32,387 nucleotides of DNA, from positions 30,245-62,631 of the forward strand of contig DDCZ01000011.1 in NCBI GenBank assembly GCA_002336485.1. The letters are read 5' to 3'. Within the stretch, counting starts at the first letter, position 1. Each line of letters begins with the position of its first letter. The DNA is from Flavobacteriales bacterium UBA1993. Lineage in GTDB: Bacteria; Bacteroidota; Bacteroidia; Flavobacteriales_G; Salibacteraceae. Both the position numbers and the translations under genes were made by a program. Below the pieces are notes generated by a model. That model was not told where the DNA came from and did not search any database. It saw nothing but the letters and a program-made list of their open reading frames with translations. Below, in pieces: positions 1-7,487 of this stretch.

Positions 1-349
1 TGTCAACTCCATCAATGTTGACATTCAGGTACAATCCACCGCCGGCCCAATCTACGGTCGTGAAATCATCCACGGTTACTCCTCTACCAATTTGGATGGT
101 GAACAACCCGAATCGGTTCGTTACAACATCATCCCAGGTTTCTTCATAAACGGTGGTGAAAACATTGGAGTCGATGATCGAGATGACCACGTCCAAGGTT
201 TCTTTAGCCAACGGTGTTCCAGAAGTGTCTCTGGCCACGGCTTGATAATTTATCCCCTGTGGTACTTGTGCTTTTGCTTCTTCCGGGAGAAGAAATAACA
301 TTGCGAATGCCGAAAAAGCGGCGATCGTTAGGTGTCTTAATTTGAACAT
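1..349 (-). CDS. Secreted protein, N-terminal fragment (cut by window edge)
   Basis: An open frame runs from an ATG at 349 down through position 1 with no stop, giving the first 116 residues. Residues 1-28 look like a Sec signal peptide: a basic MFKLRH start, a hydrophobic core, and a cleavage region ending AKAQ. The mature protein begins VPQGINYQAVARDTSG, a start I recognise from many Bacteroidota extracellular proteins, often tail-fibre-like or sortable surface proteins. The visible part then reads as a beta-rich domain (VVISIIDSNVFTTVYEETW, GLFTIQIGRG). The function depends on the missing C-terminal part, so I do not assign one. It is separated from the upstream DUF2723 gene by a terminator at 591-624 and about 240 bases of leader, so it probably has its own promoter. 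Confidence 0.8.
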   Translation of the reverse strand, partial: MFKLRHLTIAAFSAFAMLFLLPEEAKAQVPQGINYQAVARDTSGTPLAKETLDVVISIIDSNVFTTVYEETWDDVVTNRFGLFTIQIGRGVTVDDFTTVDWAGGGLYLNVNIDGVD

Positions 350-492
350 AGACTAAGATTTGATGGATTGTGCAAGAAACACCAACGTCGAATACTAGGC
401 ACAAAAATGCGTGTGGCATGGCCAATGGCCGCGCCCTTCCTCAATTCCAAGGTAGCATGATTGATCTTCGTCAGCGGGTTAGCGTTAAGCAT

Positions 493-500
493 CAAAAGTA
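493..500 (-). promoter_or_regulatory. Candidate -7 box for the secreted protein at 1-349
   Basis: Read on the minus strand the sequence is TACTTTTG, an exact match to the Bacteroidota -7 form TAnnTTTG. No convincing TTG element sits about 19 bases upstream, so this is half a promoter. It would give a leader of about 140 bases. The rest of 350-637 holds the terminator at 591-624 and a direct repeat of CTGGGTTTA (511-519 and 579-587). I see no gene there. Confidence 0.3.
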
Positions 501-590
501 ATTTTTGACACTGGGTTTACCTAGTAAATACGTGATTTCTTAGACAAAGGTTTAGTTGCGTTGAAAAAACTTAAAACGCTGGGTTTAAGC

Positions 591-624
591 AAAAAAAAAG
601 GACCCGTAATTGGTCCTTTTTTTT
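591..624 (-). terminator. Intrinsic terminator after the DUF2723 gene (bidirectional form)
   Basis: GGACC (600-604) pairs with GGTCC (612-616) around a 7-base loop. The stem is extended by nine A's (591-599) on one side and eight T's (617-624) on the other. On the minus strand it lies 14 bases past the DUF2723 stop codon and ends in a U-tract. The A/T symmetry means it could also stop plus-strand transcription. Confidence 0.85.
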
Positions 625-637
625 GATTTCGATTTCG

Positions 638-3600
638 CTATTGCTGCGGAAAACTTGGCGGAGCTTCTGCGCCCTTTGCCTTCTTTTTTTGCTTTGGTGC
701 TTGTTGGCGTTGTTGCTGTCTTTGTCCCTGTTGTGGAATGGCACCAACAATTTCAGTGTAATAGCCTTCAGCTCGATCGTATAATGGATCCATATACGCG
801 TTCATTTCCTCCATTTTGTATTGCTTACCCATTTTCTGAAGCTGCTGAATAACCGCAACCCCTTGTCCTGTTTCTCGGTCAAGGGTCTTCTGATACTCCG
901 TTTCAAGTGAAGCATAAAATTCGAGATGATCAATGTAGTAGTCGGCAAGCTGCTTCGCAAGTGCAAACCCGGCTTCCTTTTCATCGATTTGGAAGTAGGT
1001 GTCAACCACTTGAAGTAGCGTCACATCTTGTGGTGTGTTCGCATTCACAGTTTGCTCTACACACTTGTCCAATACAGCCTTGGCACGCTCTGTATCTCCT
1101 TCTTTGGCCAACACGTCGGCCAATCGAGAGAAGTTCAATCGCAGATTTGTTACAAAACGCATGTTGTTTTCATCCAGGAAGATATCTGGATCATTCATGT
1201 TTCCGAACGAAAATTCATTCATCATGTTTTCATACATAATGTCAGACTGAACTTCACCAAAGTATCCAAACTGATTCCCGTCGCTTTTCACTTCGTACGG
1301 TACCAATCGATACGTAAATCCTTCGTGCTGCATGTATTTAGTCAATCCGAAATAACTATCTCTAGGCATCGTGTTCGCGTAGTAAATTGGACGTTCCCAA
1401 TTATTGTTTGCAAGTATGTCAAGCATGAGCAATTCACTCTTTAAAATGATCGATCCCTTTACTTCCCATTCAATGGCCGGCAACACGCGTCCCATATCTT
1501 CGGGAGAAACAACATTGAACTCCTTAACAGCCTTAATATCAATAGGTAATCTAAATTTCCGAGTTGGAATATAGCTGAGTTTCTTACCCGTCATCATCGG
1601 CTGCGTATTGCGATTATCCAATGCAAATGCAACGATCTTATCGATGTTGACAAAGTTGTCATTTTTGGTTCGCTCAACGATCGGTAAATAGTCTCGCGTG
1701 CCTTGACGATAATCGTCTTTGACCATGGTCAATTTCACCGGCAGTCCATCGTCATACGCCTGACGCTTAATCATGTCGATAAACCAGTCCGTGCTTCCAA
1801 GTGTGAGGTTAACCACACGAACATCTGTTCTGTATCCTTCCACTTCTTGAAGATACCAGAGCGGGAATGTGTCGTTGTCACCATTGGTAAATAAAATGGC
1901 ATTCGGTTCACAAGAGTCGAGGTAGTTTTTCGCGATGGCACGAGCGGTGTATCTGTCAGATCTATCGTGATCGTCCCAGCCATCCTTCGCCATGAGCACG
2001 GGCGCAATAAGACACAACACGGTGGCGAGTACTGCATGCATTTTTCCATCGGAAACGACTTTTCCAATTCCATGCATGATTAACAATAGAAGGGATGCTA
2101 CAACAGCCATATATAGCATCAACAATGCAAATGCTGTATTTCCTCCGAAGATCGCTCCCAGTATGGCAAGGGCGACTCCACCGCCCACAGCGTATCCCAC
2201 CGTTTGTCCGAGTTCTTTTGTGTCAATATTTCGAGCTGCGTCGTACAGTGCCAAAACTCCAAATCCAATCCAAATGGCAAACGCATAAAATGATCCCGCA
2301 TATGCATAATCCCGTTCCCGCGGTTGGAAGGGATACTGATTGAGGTATAGTACAATGGCTAATCCAGTGAAGAAAAAGAGTAGGAGGACTACCCAAGCAT
2401 TTTCCTTGTTTTTTCTGAAGTGAAAGAGCATGCCAAGCAATCCAAGTATAAATGGAATGGCAAAGAAAAAATTCCGAGCTTTTTGGTTCTCGGCATAATC
2501 GGTAATGCTCTTCTGATTTCCAATATGTGCTTCATCTATGAAGTTAATTCCGGTCATCCAGTTTCCATCTTGAAAGCTACCGTGGCCTTGATGGTCATTC
2601 TGCCGTCCTGAGAAGTTCCACATGAAATACCTGAAATACATCCAGCCAACCTGATAGCTGAAAAAGAAGCGCATATTTTCGCCAAAGGTCGGTTTGTTGA
2701 TGGTCGATGTCCTACCGGAGGGGTCTCGATACTTGACCGGCTTTCCTTTAAAGTCTGACCACCGCTTATAGGCCTTAACATGGTTCTTTTTTGTACTCCA
2801 CATTCGTGGAAAGATTGTCTTGAAATCCGAGTGATAGTTTGGCTTTGACCCTTTACGATCGTCGGCTAACTCATACTTGCCTGTTTTTTCACTTGGGTAA
2901 TAGACCGGGCTCCCATCTAGGTATTGGTTAGAAGGATCGAGCGGGGAGTTAAATTGTTGTCCGTAGGCTAGGGGAGAGTCTCCATACTGCTCACGATTCA
3001 AGTAAGCAAGCAAGTTAACTAAGTTCTCAGGGTTGTTCTCGTCAATCGGAGTGTTGGCGTTTGATCGAATCATGATCAACGCGAAAGAGGAGTACCCAAT
3101 AATCAAAACAAGCAGCGATAACAACGCTGTGTTCAACGTAGGTCGATGTTCTTTTCTCGTGAAATAGATTCCGTAGACAATGGCACCCATTAAAAGGAAA
3201 ATGAAAATGAGGGATCCAACATGGAACGGTGTACCGAAGGAATTCGTGATGACGTATTCAAATTTAGCCGCCAATGAGACCAAGCCAGGTATTATCAAGC
3301 CTTGGATTCCACCCAGTGTAACAACACCGATACCTCCAGCTATGATCATTCCACGCATACTTGGCTTGAATTTTTTGAAATAGATTACATAGGCAATGGC
3401 TGGTATGGCAAGTAGGTTCAGCAAGTGAATACCAATTGACAGCCCTATGAGGTAAGCAATAAGTATAATCCAACGATCTGCTTTGGGTTCATGGGCTATT
3501 TGTTCCCATTTCAGAATGGCCCAAAACGTTATGGCGGTCATCATGGAAGAAAGGGCATAAACCTCGCCCTCCTCGGCGCTGAACCAAAAGGTGTCGCTAA

Positions 3601-4006
3601 ATGTGTATGCTAAGGCGCCTACAATGGCAGAGCCGAATATGGCTGCCTCGTCGCCAGCACTGATGTTTTCTTTGCCATTTGTAAGGCTAAAGACTTTGCG
3701 TCCAAGTGCACTGATGGTCCAGAATAAGAAGAGAATGGTGAATGCGCTAGAAAGGGCACTGATGAGGTTAACCGCATAGGCCACATTCTCTGGCGCCACG
3801 AACATGCTAAACAAACGACCCACTAAAAGAAAGGTAGGAGCCCCAGGAGGGTGACCTACTTCAAGTCGGTATGATGTTGCGATATATTCACCGCAGTCCC
3901 AAAAACTTGCCGTTGGCTCCAGCGTGCTTATGTATGTATATGCGGCTATTGCGAATGTTAGCCAGCCAAGTATATTATTCCACTTTTGGTAGTTCATGCG
4001 ATTCAT
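638..4006 (-). CDS. DUF2723 family polytopic membrane protein (TMEM260-like, putative protein O-glycosyltransferase)
   Basis: This 1122-residue inner-membrane protein has an N-terminal half rich in membrane segments and a soluble C-terminal half. Residues 34-57 carry the DUF2723 hallmark: SFWDCGEYI followed by GHPPGAPTF, with an acidic pair (D37, E40) in the first periplasmic loop, as in GT-C glycosyltransferases. The family is common in Bacteroidota and related to TMEM260, reported as a protein O-mannosyltransferase; the role here is inferred from family only. After about residue 640 come soluble stretches, then a TPR-like helical region (RLADVLAKEGDTERAKAVLDK). The last 30 or so residues are a Gln/Lys/Pro-rich low-complexity tail. 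The start at 4006 has a second Met at residue 4 (3997); either could be used. The gene appears monocistronic, with a strong terminator just downstream. Confidence 0.88.
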   Translation of the reverse strand: MNRMNYQKWNNILGWLTFAIAAYTYISTLEPTASFWDCGEYIATSYRLEVGHPPGAPTFLLVGRLFSMFVAPENVAYAVNLISALSSAFTILFLFWTISALGRKVFSLTNGKENISAGDEAAIFGSAIVGALAYTFSDTFWFSAEEGEVYALSSMMTAITFWAILKWEQIAHEPKADRWIILIAYLIGLSIGIHLLNLLAIPAIAYVIYFKKFKPSMRGMIIAGGIGVVTLGGIQGLIIPGLVSLAAKFEYVITNSFGTPFHVGSLIFIFLLMGAIVYGIYFTRKEHRPTLNTALLSLLVLIIGYSSFALIMIRSNANTPIDENNPENLVNLLAYLNREQYGDSPLAYGQQFNSPLDPSNQYLDGSPVYYPSEKTGKYELADDRKGSKPNYHSDFKTIFPRMWSTKKNHVKAYKRWSDFKGKPVKYRDPSGRTSTINKPTFGENMRFFFSYQVGWMYFRYFMWNFSGRQNDHQGHGSFQDGNWMTGINFIDEAHIGNQKSITDYAENQKARNFFFAIPFILGLLGMLFHFRKNKENAWVVLLLFFFTGLAIVLYLNQYPFQPRERDYAYAGSFYAFAIWIGFGVLALYDAARNIDTKELGQTVGYAVGGGVALAILGAIFGGNTAFALLMLYMAVVASLLLLIMHGIGKVVSDGKMHAVLATVLCLIAPVLMAKDGWDDHDRSDRYTARAIAKNYLDSCEPNAILFTNGDNDTFPLWYLQEVEGYRTDVRVVNLTLGSTDWFIDMIKRQAYDDGLPVKLTMVKDDYRQGTRDYLPIVERTKNDNFVNIDKIVAFALDNRNTQPMMTGKKLSYIPTRKFRLPIDIKAVKEFNVVSPEDMGRVLPAIEWEVKGSIILKSELLMLDILANNNWERPIYYANTMPRDSYFGLTKYMQHEGFTYRLVPYEVKSDGNQFGYFGEVQSDIMYENMMNEFSFGNMNDPDIFLDENNMRFVTNLRLNFSRLADVLAKEGDTERAKAVLDKCVEQTVNANTPQDVTLLQVVDTYFQIDEKEAGFALAKQLADYYIDHLEFYASLETEYQKTLDRETGQGVAVIQQLQKMGKQYKMEEMNAYMDPLYDRAEGYYTEIVGAIPQQGQRQQQRQQAPKQKKKAKGAEAPPSFPQQ

Positions 4007-4148
4007 TTAAGAAACACTTGCAGTTTCGCAAGGTGGCGCGAATTTAAAATTCTGAACTGATGCATTTAGTGAACATTGGTTATGATTTGCAACATTTTAT
4101 TAATCGCAAGATTTTTTTTGTTTTAAACCGCATGATATCTAGAAAAAA

Positions 4149-4156
4149 TATTTTTG
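4149..4156 (+). promoter_or_regulatory. Candidate -7 box for the lpoB-like gene
   Basis: TATTTTTG matches TAnnTTTG exactly. The nearest TTTG upstream (4117-4120) is 28 bases away, longer than usual, so the -33 element is weak. Transcription would start near 4161, giving a leader of about 42 bases. A perfect inverted repeat (4162-4175) lies on the predicted start site. Confidence 0.4.
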
Positions 4157-4161
4157 GCACC

Positions 4162-4175
4162 GCAATTGTAATTGC
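4162..4175. repeat. Inverted repeat at the predicted lpoB start site
   Basis: GCAATT-GT-AATTGC is a perfect 6-base dyad with a 2-base centre. It begins about 5 bases after the candidate -7 box, where a repressor would block initiation. Operator function is inference. Confidence 0.35.
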
Positions 4176-4202
4176 ACTCTTAAATCTTTAAATCCTATAA
4201 AA

Positions 4203-4799
4203 ATGATGACATCAATTAACACCAGAATAATCGCAGCCGCCGCCTTGATTCTTTTCAGCGTAAGCTGTCAAAACCGCAAGGTCACTCGAATTGACCCAGA
4301 AGACAGAATAGATTTAAGCGGTCGATGGAACGATACCGATTCTAAAATGACTGCCGGAGCAATGATTGAGCAAATCTTAACTGGACCTTGGTTGGCAAAC
4401 CATTTACAAAAGAATGACGGCGAAAAACCTGTTGTTGTAGTTGGATTAACTCGAAACAAGTCGCACGAACACATTACTCCAGAAACTTTTTGCAAGGATT
4501 TAGAGAAGTCTTTTATTACATCACAAAGAGTGCGGTTGGTACAAGGCGGAGAAATGCGTGATGAGGTAAGAACGGAGCGGGCTGACCAGCAGAACTACTC
4601 CAGCGAAGCCACCATGAAGAAATGGGGTTTGGAAGTTGGTGCAGACTATATGCTTCAAGGCGTTATTAACTCAACGGTTGATGAATACAAGAAAGAAAAG
4701 GTTGTTGAATACCAAATTGACCTTCAATTAACCGACATGGAAACCAACGAAGTGGTTTGGATCGGCGATAAGAAGATTAAGAAATACATCAAAGACTAA
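4203..4799 (+). CDS. LpoB-like penicillin-binding protein activator lipoprotein
   Basis: This 198-residue protein begins with a lipoprotein signal: hydrophobic residues 8-20, then a relaxed lipobox SVSC with C22 as the likely lipidated residue. The mature part carries the LpoB-type fold signature: SGRWNDTDSK, 'KPVVVVGLTRNKSHEHI', an ITSQRVRLV strand, 'GADYMLQGVI', and a final 'DLQLTDMETNEVVWIGDKKIKK'. In gammaproteobacteria LpoB reaches through the peptidoglycan to activate PBP1b; whether this homologue does the same in Bacteroidota is not shown. The start is ATG 4203, or ATG 4206 one codon later. The next gene encodes a COG3014-type lipoprotein, a pairing also seen in other phyla, which supports a shared envelope role. 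A terminator hairpin at 4817-4848 separates the two. Confidence 0.8.
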   Translation: MMTSINTRIIAAAALILFSVSCQNRKVTRIDPEDRIDLSGRWNDTDSKMTAGAMIEQILTGPWLANHLQKNDGEKPVVVVGLTRNKSHEHITPETFCKDLEKSFITSQRVRLVQGGEMRDEVRTERADQQNYSSEATMKKWGLEVGADYMLQGVINSTVDEYKKEKVVEYQIDLQLTDMETNEVVWIGDKKIKKYIKD

Positions 4800-4816
4800 A
4801 TTTAAGGTTATCATTT

Positions 4817-4848
4817 AAAAGCTCGGACCAATAGTTCGGGCTTTTTTT
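4817..4848 (+). terminator. Terminator or attenuator between the two lipoprotein genes
   Basis: AAAGCTCGGAC pairs with GTTCGGGCTTT (two G-U pairs if transcribed) around a short AATA-type loop, followed by a run of T's. The T-run ends about six bases before the ATG of the COG3014-like gene at 4855. It therefore ends the lpoB transcript while leaving almost no room for a ribosome binding site for the next gene. Confidence 0.7.
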
Positions 4849-4854
4849 ACATCT

Positions 4855-6276
4855 ATGAAAAAACTCTCCTATATATTGATTGCTATGTTGCTTTCGAGCT
4901 GCGCTTCATACTACCAGCGCAATATAGAATTGCAACAAATGATCTCGAAAGGGGAGCTGGAAAAGGCGGAAAAAAAGCTTGAGTCCAACAAGCGAATTCA
5001 AAGGGACAGAAATAGATTGCTCTATTTATTTAATATGGGATATATAAACCATATGCAGCAAGACTTTTTGGCGAGCAATATCTATTTCAATGAGGCAGAT
5101 TTCCTTATTGAGGATTACAAGAAAAAGTATGGATTCGAGGCACTTGCCTTGATCAGTAACCCAGAAGTAAAGCCTTATAGAGCCGAGGATTTCGAGTCGG
5201 TAATGATTCACTATTATAAATCGATCAACTATTTGTCGCTAAAGCAATTTGATGCTTCGCTGGTGGAAGCGCGGCGTATGAACTTGAAGCTTAATCAGTT
5301 GAACGATAAATACAAAGACCATAAAAACCGCTACCAAGCGGATGCGTTCGCCCACGTATTAATGGGGTTGAGTTATGAAGCTTCCGGCCAGCTAAATGAT
5401 GCATTTATTGCATATCGAAATGCATACAATGTATTTGATGGCGAGCATGGATACTTTGGGATAAGAGTTCCCGAGCAACTCAAGCAAGATTTGATGCGGA
5501 CGTGTTATTTGTTGGGGTTCAGGAGTGAGTTGGAATTATACGAAAAGACCTTCGCCACCACCTATGTGCATCGTGAACTCAAATTTGGAGAAGCGATTGT
5601 AATTTGGCAAAATGGAATGGGCCCGGTAAAAGACGAGGTTAGTTTCAACTTCATTGCGATACCTGGCCAACCGGGATATATCATTTTTGAGAATAAGGAA
5701 TTGGGAATAAGCTTCCCATTCTACATTGGAAACGATGCGCAAAAGAGAAAGGACCTATTGGCATTACAAGTTGTTCGAGTGGCATTCCCTAAATATGTTG
5801 AGCGACCGCCATATTATAAAGAAGCTCTTTTGGTTCATGACCAAACCGAGATCAAACTTGAGTTGGTCGAGGATATCAACGCGATCGCATTTAAAACACT
5901 TCAAGATCGATTTGTGCGGGAAACCAGTGTTTCGCTTTTGCGGTTGGCTCTAAAGAAATCTACAGAGCTGGCATTGGCCAATGAAAACGCAGCCTTAGGG
6001 GCTGCGGCAACTATTGCGAATGCCGTGTCAGAAAAGGCGGACACCCGAAACTGGCAGACGCTGCCCCACAGCATATACTATGCACGTGTGCCGTTAAATG
6101 AGGGTGAGAATATAGTGGGATTGAAGATGAAGAATCCAAAAGGATCATATGATCGGGTTGGGTTTCAATTCGAAGGCAAGCCTGGGGCAATGCATTTTAT
6201 GCCATACCATAGTCTGGAGCATCTACCCCTTTGGCCTGGAGACGCCGGCGCTAGTGTACACGTCCAGAATAAGTAG
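4855..6276 (+). CDS. COG3014-like outer-membrane lipoprotein with TPR-like helices
   Basis: This 473-residue protein starts with a clear lipoprotein signal: MKKLSYILIAMLLSSC, lipobox LSSC, C16 lipidated. Residues 20-240 are helical and TPR-like, with paired motifs such as 'YKSINYLSLKQFDASLVEARRMNLKLNQL' split over two helices and 'HVLMGLSYEASGQLNDAFIAYRNA'. The C-terminal half is more beta-rich ('GEAIVIWQNGMGPVKDE', 'DTRNWQTLPHSIYYARVPL'). This is the layout of the COG3014 family, whose molecular function is unknown but whose genes often lie beside lpoB. I infer a role with the LpoB-like partner in envelope assembly. The start is fixed by the signal peptide. It ends 1 base from the stop codon of the opposing SpoIID-like gene, with no terminator in between. 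Confidence 0.75.
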   Translation: MKKLSYILIAMLLSSCASYYQRNIELQQMISKGELEKAEKKLESNKRIQRDRNRLLYLFNMGYINHMQQDFLASNIYFNEADFLIEDYKKKYGFEALALISNPEVKPYRAEDFESVMIHYYKSINYLSLKQFDASLVEARRMNLKLNQLNDKYKDHKNRYQADAFAHVLMGLSYEASGQLNDAFIAYRNAYNVFDGEHGYFGIRVPEQLKQDLMRTCYLLGFRSELELYEKTFATTYVHRELKFGEAIVIWQNGMGPVKDEVSFNFIAIPGQPGYIIFENKELGISFPFYIGNDAQKRKDLLALQVVRVAFPKYVERPPYYKEALLVHDQTEIKLELVEDINAIAFKTLQDRFVRETSVSLLRLALKKSTELALANENAALGAAATIANAVSEKADTRNWQTLPHSIYYARVPLNEGENIVGLKMKNPKGSYDRVGFQFEGKPGAMHFMPYHSLEHLPLWPGDAGASVHVQNK

Positions 6277-6277
6277 T

Positions 6278-7453
6278 CTACTCCGATCGAAAGAAGTCGA
6301 TCACGGATAAGTTGACCAGGTGCACATTGTTGTAATAATAGTGCAGTATGTCATCGTACGGATGCCCACGTTTTGCCATATTCATAGCCCCTTCTTGGCA
6401 CAGCCCAACTCCGTGTCCATATCCATGTCCTTCAAGAATGACCGTGTCATTAAGTTCCTCAATCGAAAAATAGGCGGATAAAAGCTTTAGGTCGTAACGG
6501 ATCGTTTTAAAGTCAATTTTATCAATTCCGTCGTTGCTTGGGTCGAAGGTAATGTGCCTTCTTTCTGGGCAATAGTTTAAAACGGCTTCCCTAGCAATTG
6601 GATCATTTATAGGATAGTCATGCTTGGTTTTGAGATAATGGAGCCATTCGGACTTTGGAATTGTGTGCCTCCAATATGAGTGAGGTTCTTGAATGCAATT
6701 TTCATCAATTCGGGCCCGGAGGTAATCTAAGTATCCGCTCCAGACATCTTCGCTATTACAGGTATAACCGCCGCAATTGCTATGAAAAGCAGCCGTTACC
6801 AGCTCGATGTCACTGTCTACGATTACAATTCCAATTGTTTCTTGAGTTCCACGCTGTATGTCTTGGTTGGCTCTGCTTCGGCTATGGTAGACTTGGCAGT
6901 GCACTTTATCGCATAGTTGAAATCCTTCTGCTTCATGCCTTCTCCGGTTGTTTAGCGCGTATGTTCTGCAAATAACGGATTGCACCTTATAGTACTCTTT
7001 GGGCTCTTTTGACCCAGCCTCCGACTCGACTACCCCGGCCACATAGTGTTCGATGTAAACTTCATTGACAATTTGAAGTTTTTGTCCTTTGGGTTTTATA
7101 ATGAAGTCGTCGTTGTACTCGCGCTCTTTTTTGTCTCCGTCTATCCGTTGGATGCGCATTGAACTGCCCCAAGTGCTTCGTTTTATCTCAATTAGAGCAA
7201 AACTTCCCAAGTCCTTGCCTAAGGTTCGAAGGTGGATTAGTCCATTTTTATTTTCAATACGTACGATTGATTTTTGGTCAAGCTTTGTGACCTCTTGTCC
7301 GTTACCATAAATAGTGTACGATCCATCTCGAGCCTGAACGATAACCTCAACGGGTTCGTTCTTATTATAAATCCCAATTTTTAAGATTTTAGTCGAGGCC
7401 GAGACCTGAACTAGAAATAAGAAAAGTAAAGCGATGGTAAGGGAATAACGCAT
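6278..7453 (-). CDS. SpoIID/LytB-domain protein, putative exported peptidoglycan lytic transglycosylase
   Basis: This 391-residue protein has a signal peptide (residues 1-19, cleavage after VSA). The SpoIID domain spans about residues 125-385. 'YVAGVVESEAGSKEPKEY' aligns with the active-site stretch of SpoIID, putting the catalytic glutamate at about E145. Further family marks are 'YYKVQSVICRTYAL', 'GTQETIGIVIVD', 'FHSNCGGYTCNSEDVW' and, near the end, 'GHGYGHGVGLCQEGAMNMA'. SpoIID cuts denuded glycan strands during sporulation; in non-sporulating Bacteroidota the homologues probably take part in cell-wall remodelling. It lies 34 bases after lpxB and could be co-transcribed, but an exact -7 box ends four bases before its ATG, so it may also have its own leaderless start. 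Confidence 0.85.
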   Translation of the reverse strand: MRYSLTIALLFLFLVQVSASTKILKIGIYNKNEPVEVIVQARDGSYTIYGNGQEVTKLDQKSIVRIENKNGLIHLRTLGKDLGSFALIEIKRSTWGSSMRIQRIDGDKKEREYNDDFIIKPKGQKLQIVNEVYIEHYVAGVVESEAGSKEPKEYYKVQSVICRTYALNNRRRHEAEGFQLCDKVHCQVYHSRSRANQDIQRGTQETIGIVIVDSDIELVTAAFHSNCGGYTCNSEDVWSGYLDYLRARIDENCIQEPHSYWRHTIPKSEWLHYLKTKHDYPINDPIAREAVLNYCPERRHITFDPSNDGIDKIDFKTIRYDLKLLSAYFSIEELNDTVILEGHGYGHGVGLCQEGAMNMAKRGHPYDDILHYYYNNVHLVNLSVIDFFRSE

Positions 7454-7457
7454 CGAA

Positions 7458-7465
7458 CAAAAATA
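7458..7465 (-). promoter_or_regulatory. Candidate -7 box immediately before the SpoIID-like ATG
   Basis: The minus-strand sequence is TATTTTTG, an exact TAnnTTTG. Only four bases separate it from the ATG at 7453, so a transcript from here would be leaderless. No TTG was found at the expected distance upstream, which lowers confidence. Confidence 0.35.
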
Positions 7466-7487
7466 TTGTCACTGCGTCTTTGTCTGA

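Noticed and set aside
412..436. GGCC-rich small dyad and ATGGCCA repeat in the left intergenic region
   Set aside because: The stem is only four bases with a three-base loop and no promoter or T-run goes with it.
907..1444. Overlapping plus-strand open frames opposite the DUF2723 gene
   Set aside because: They are antisense to a well-supported coding region and lack recognisable domains.
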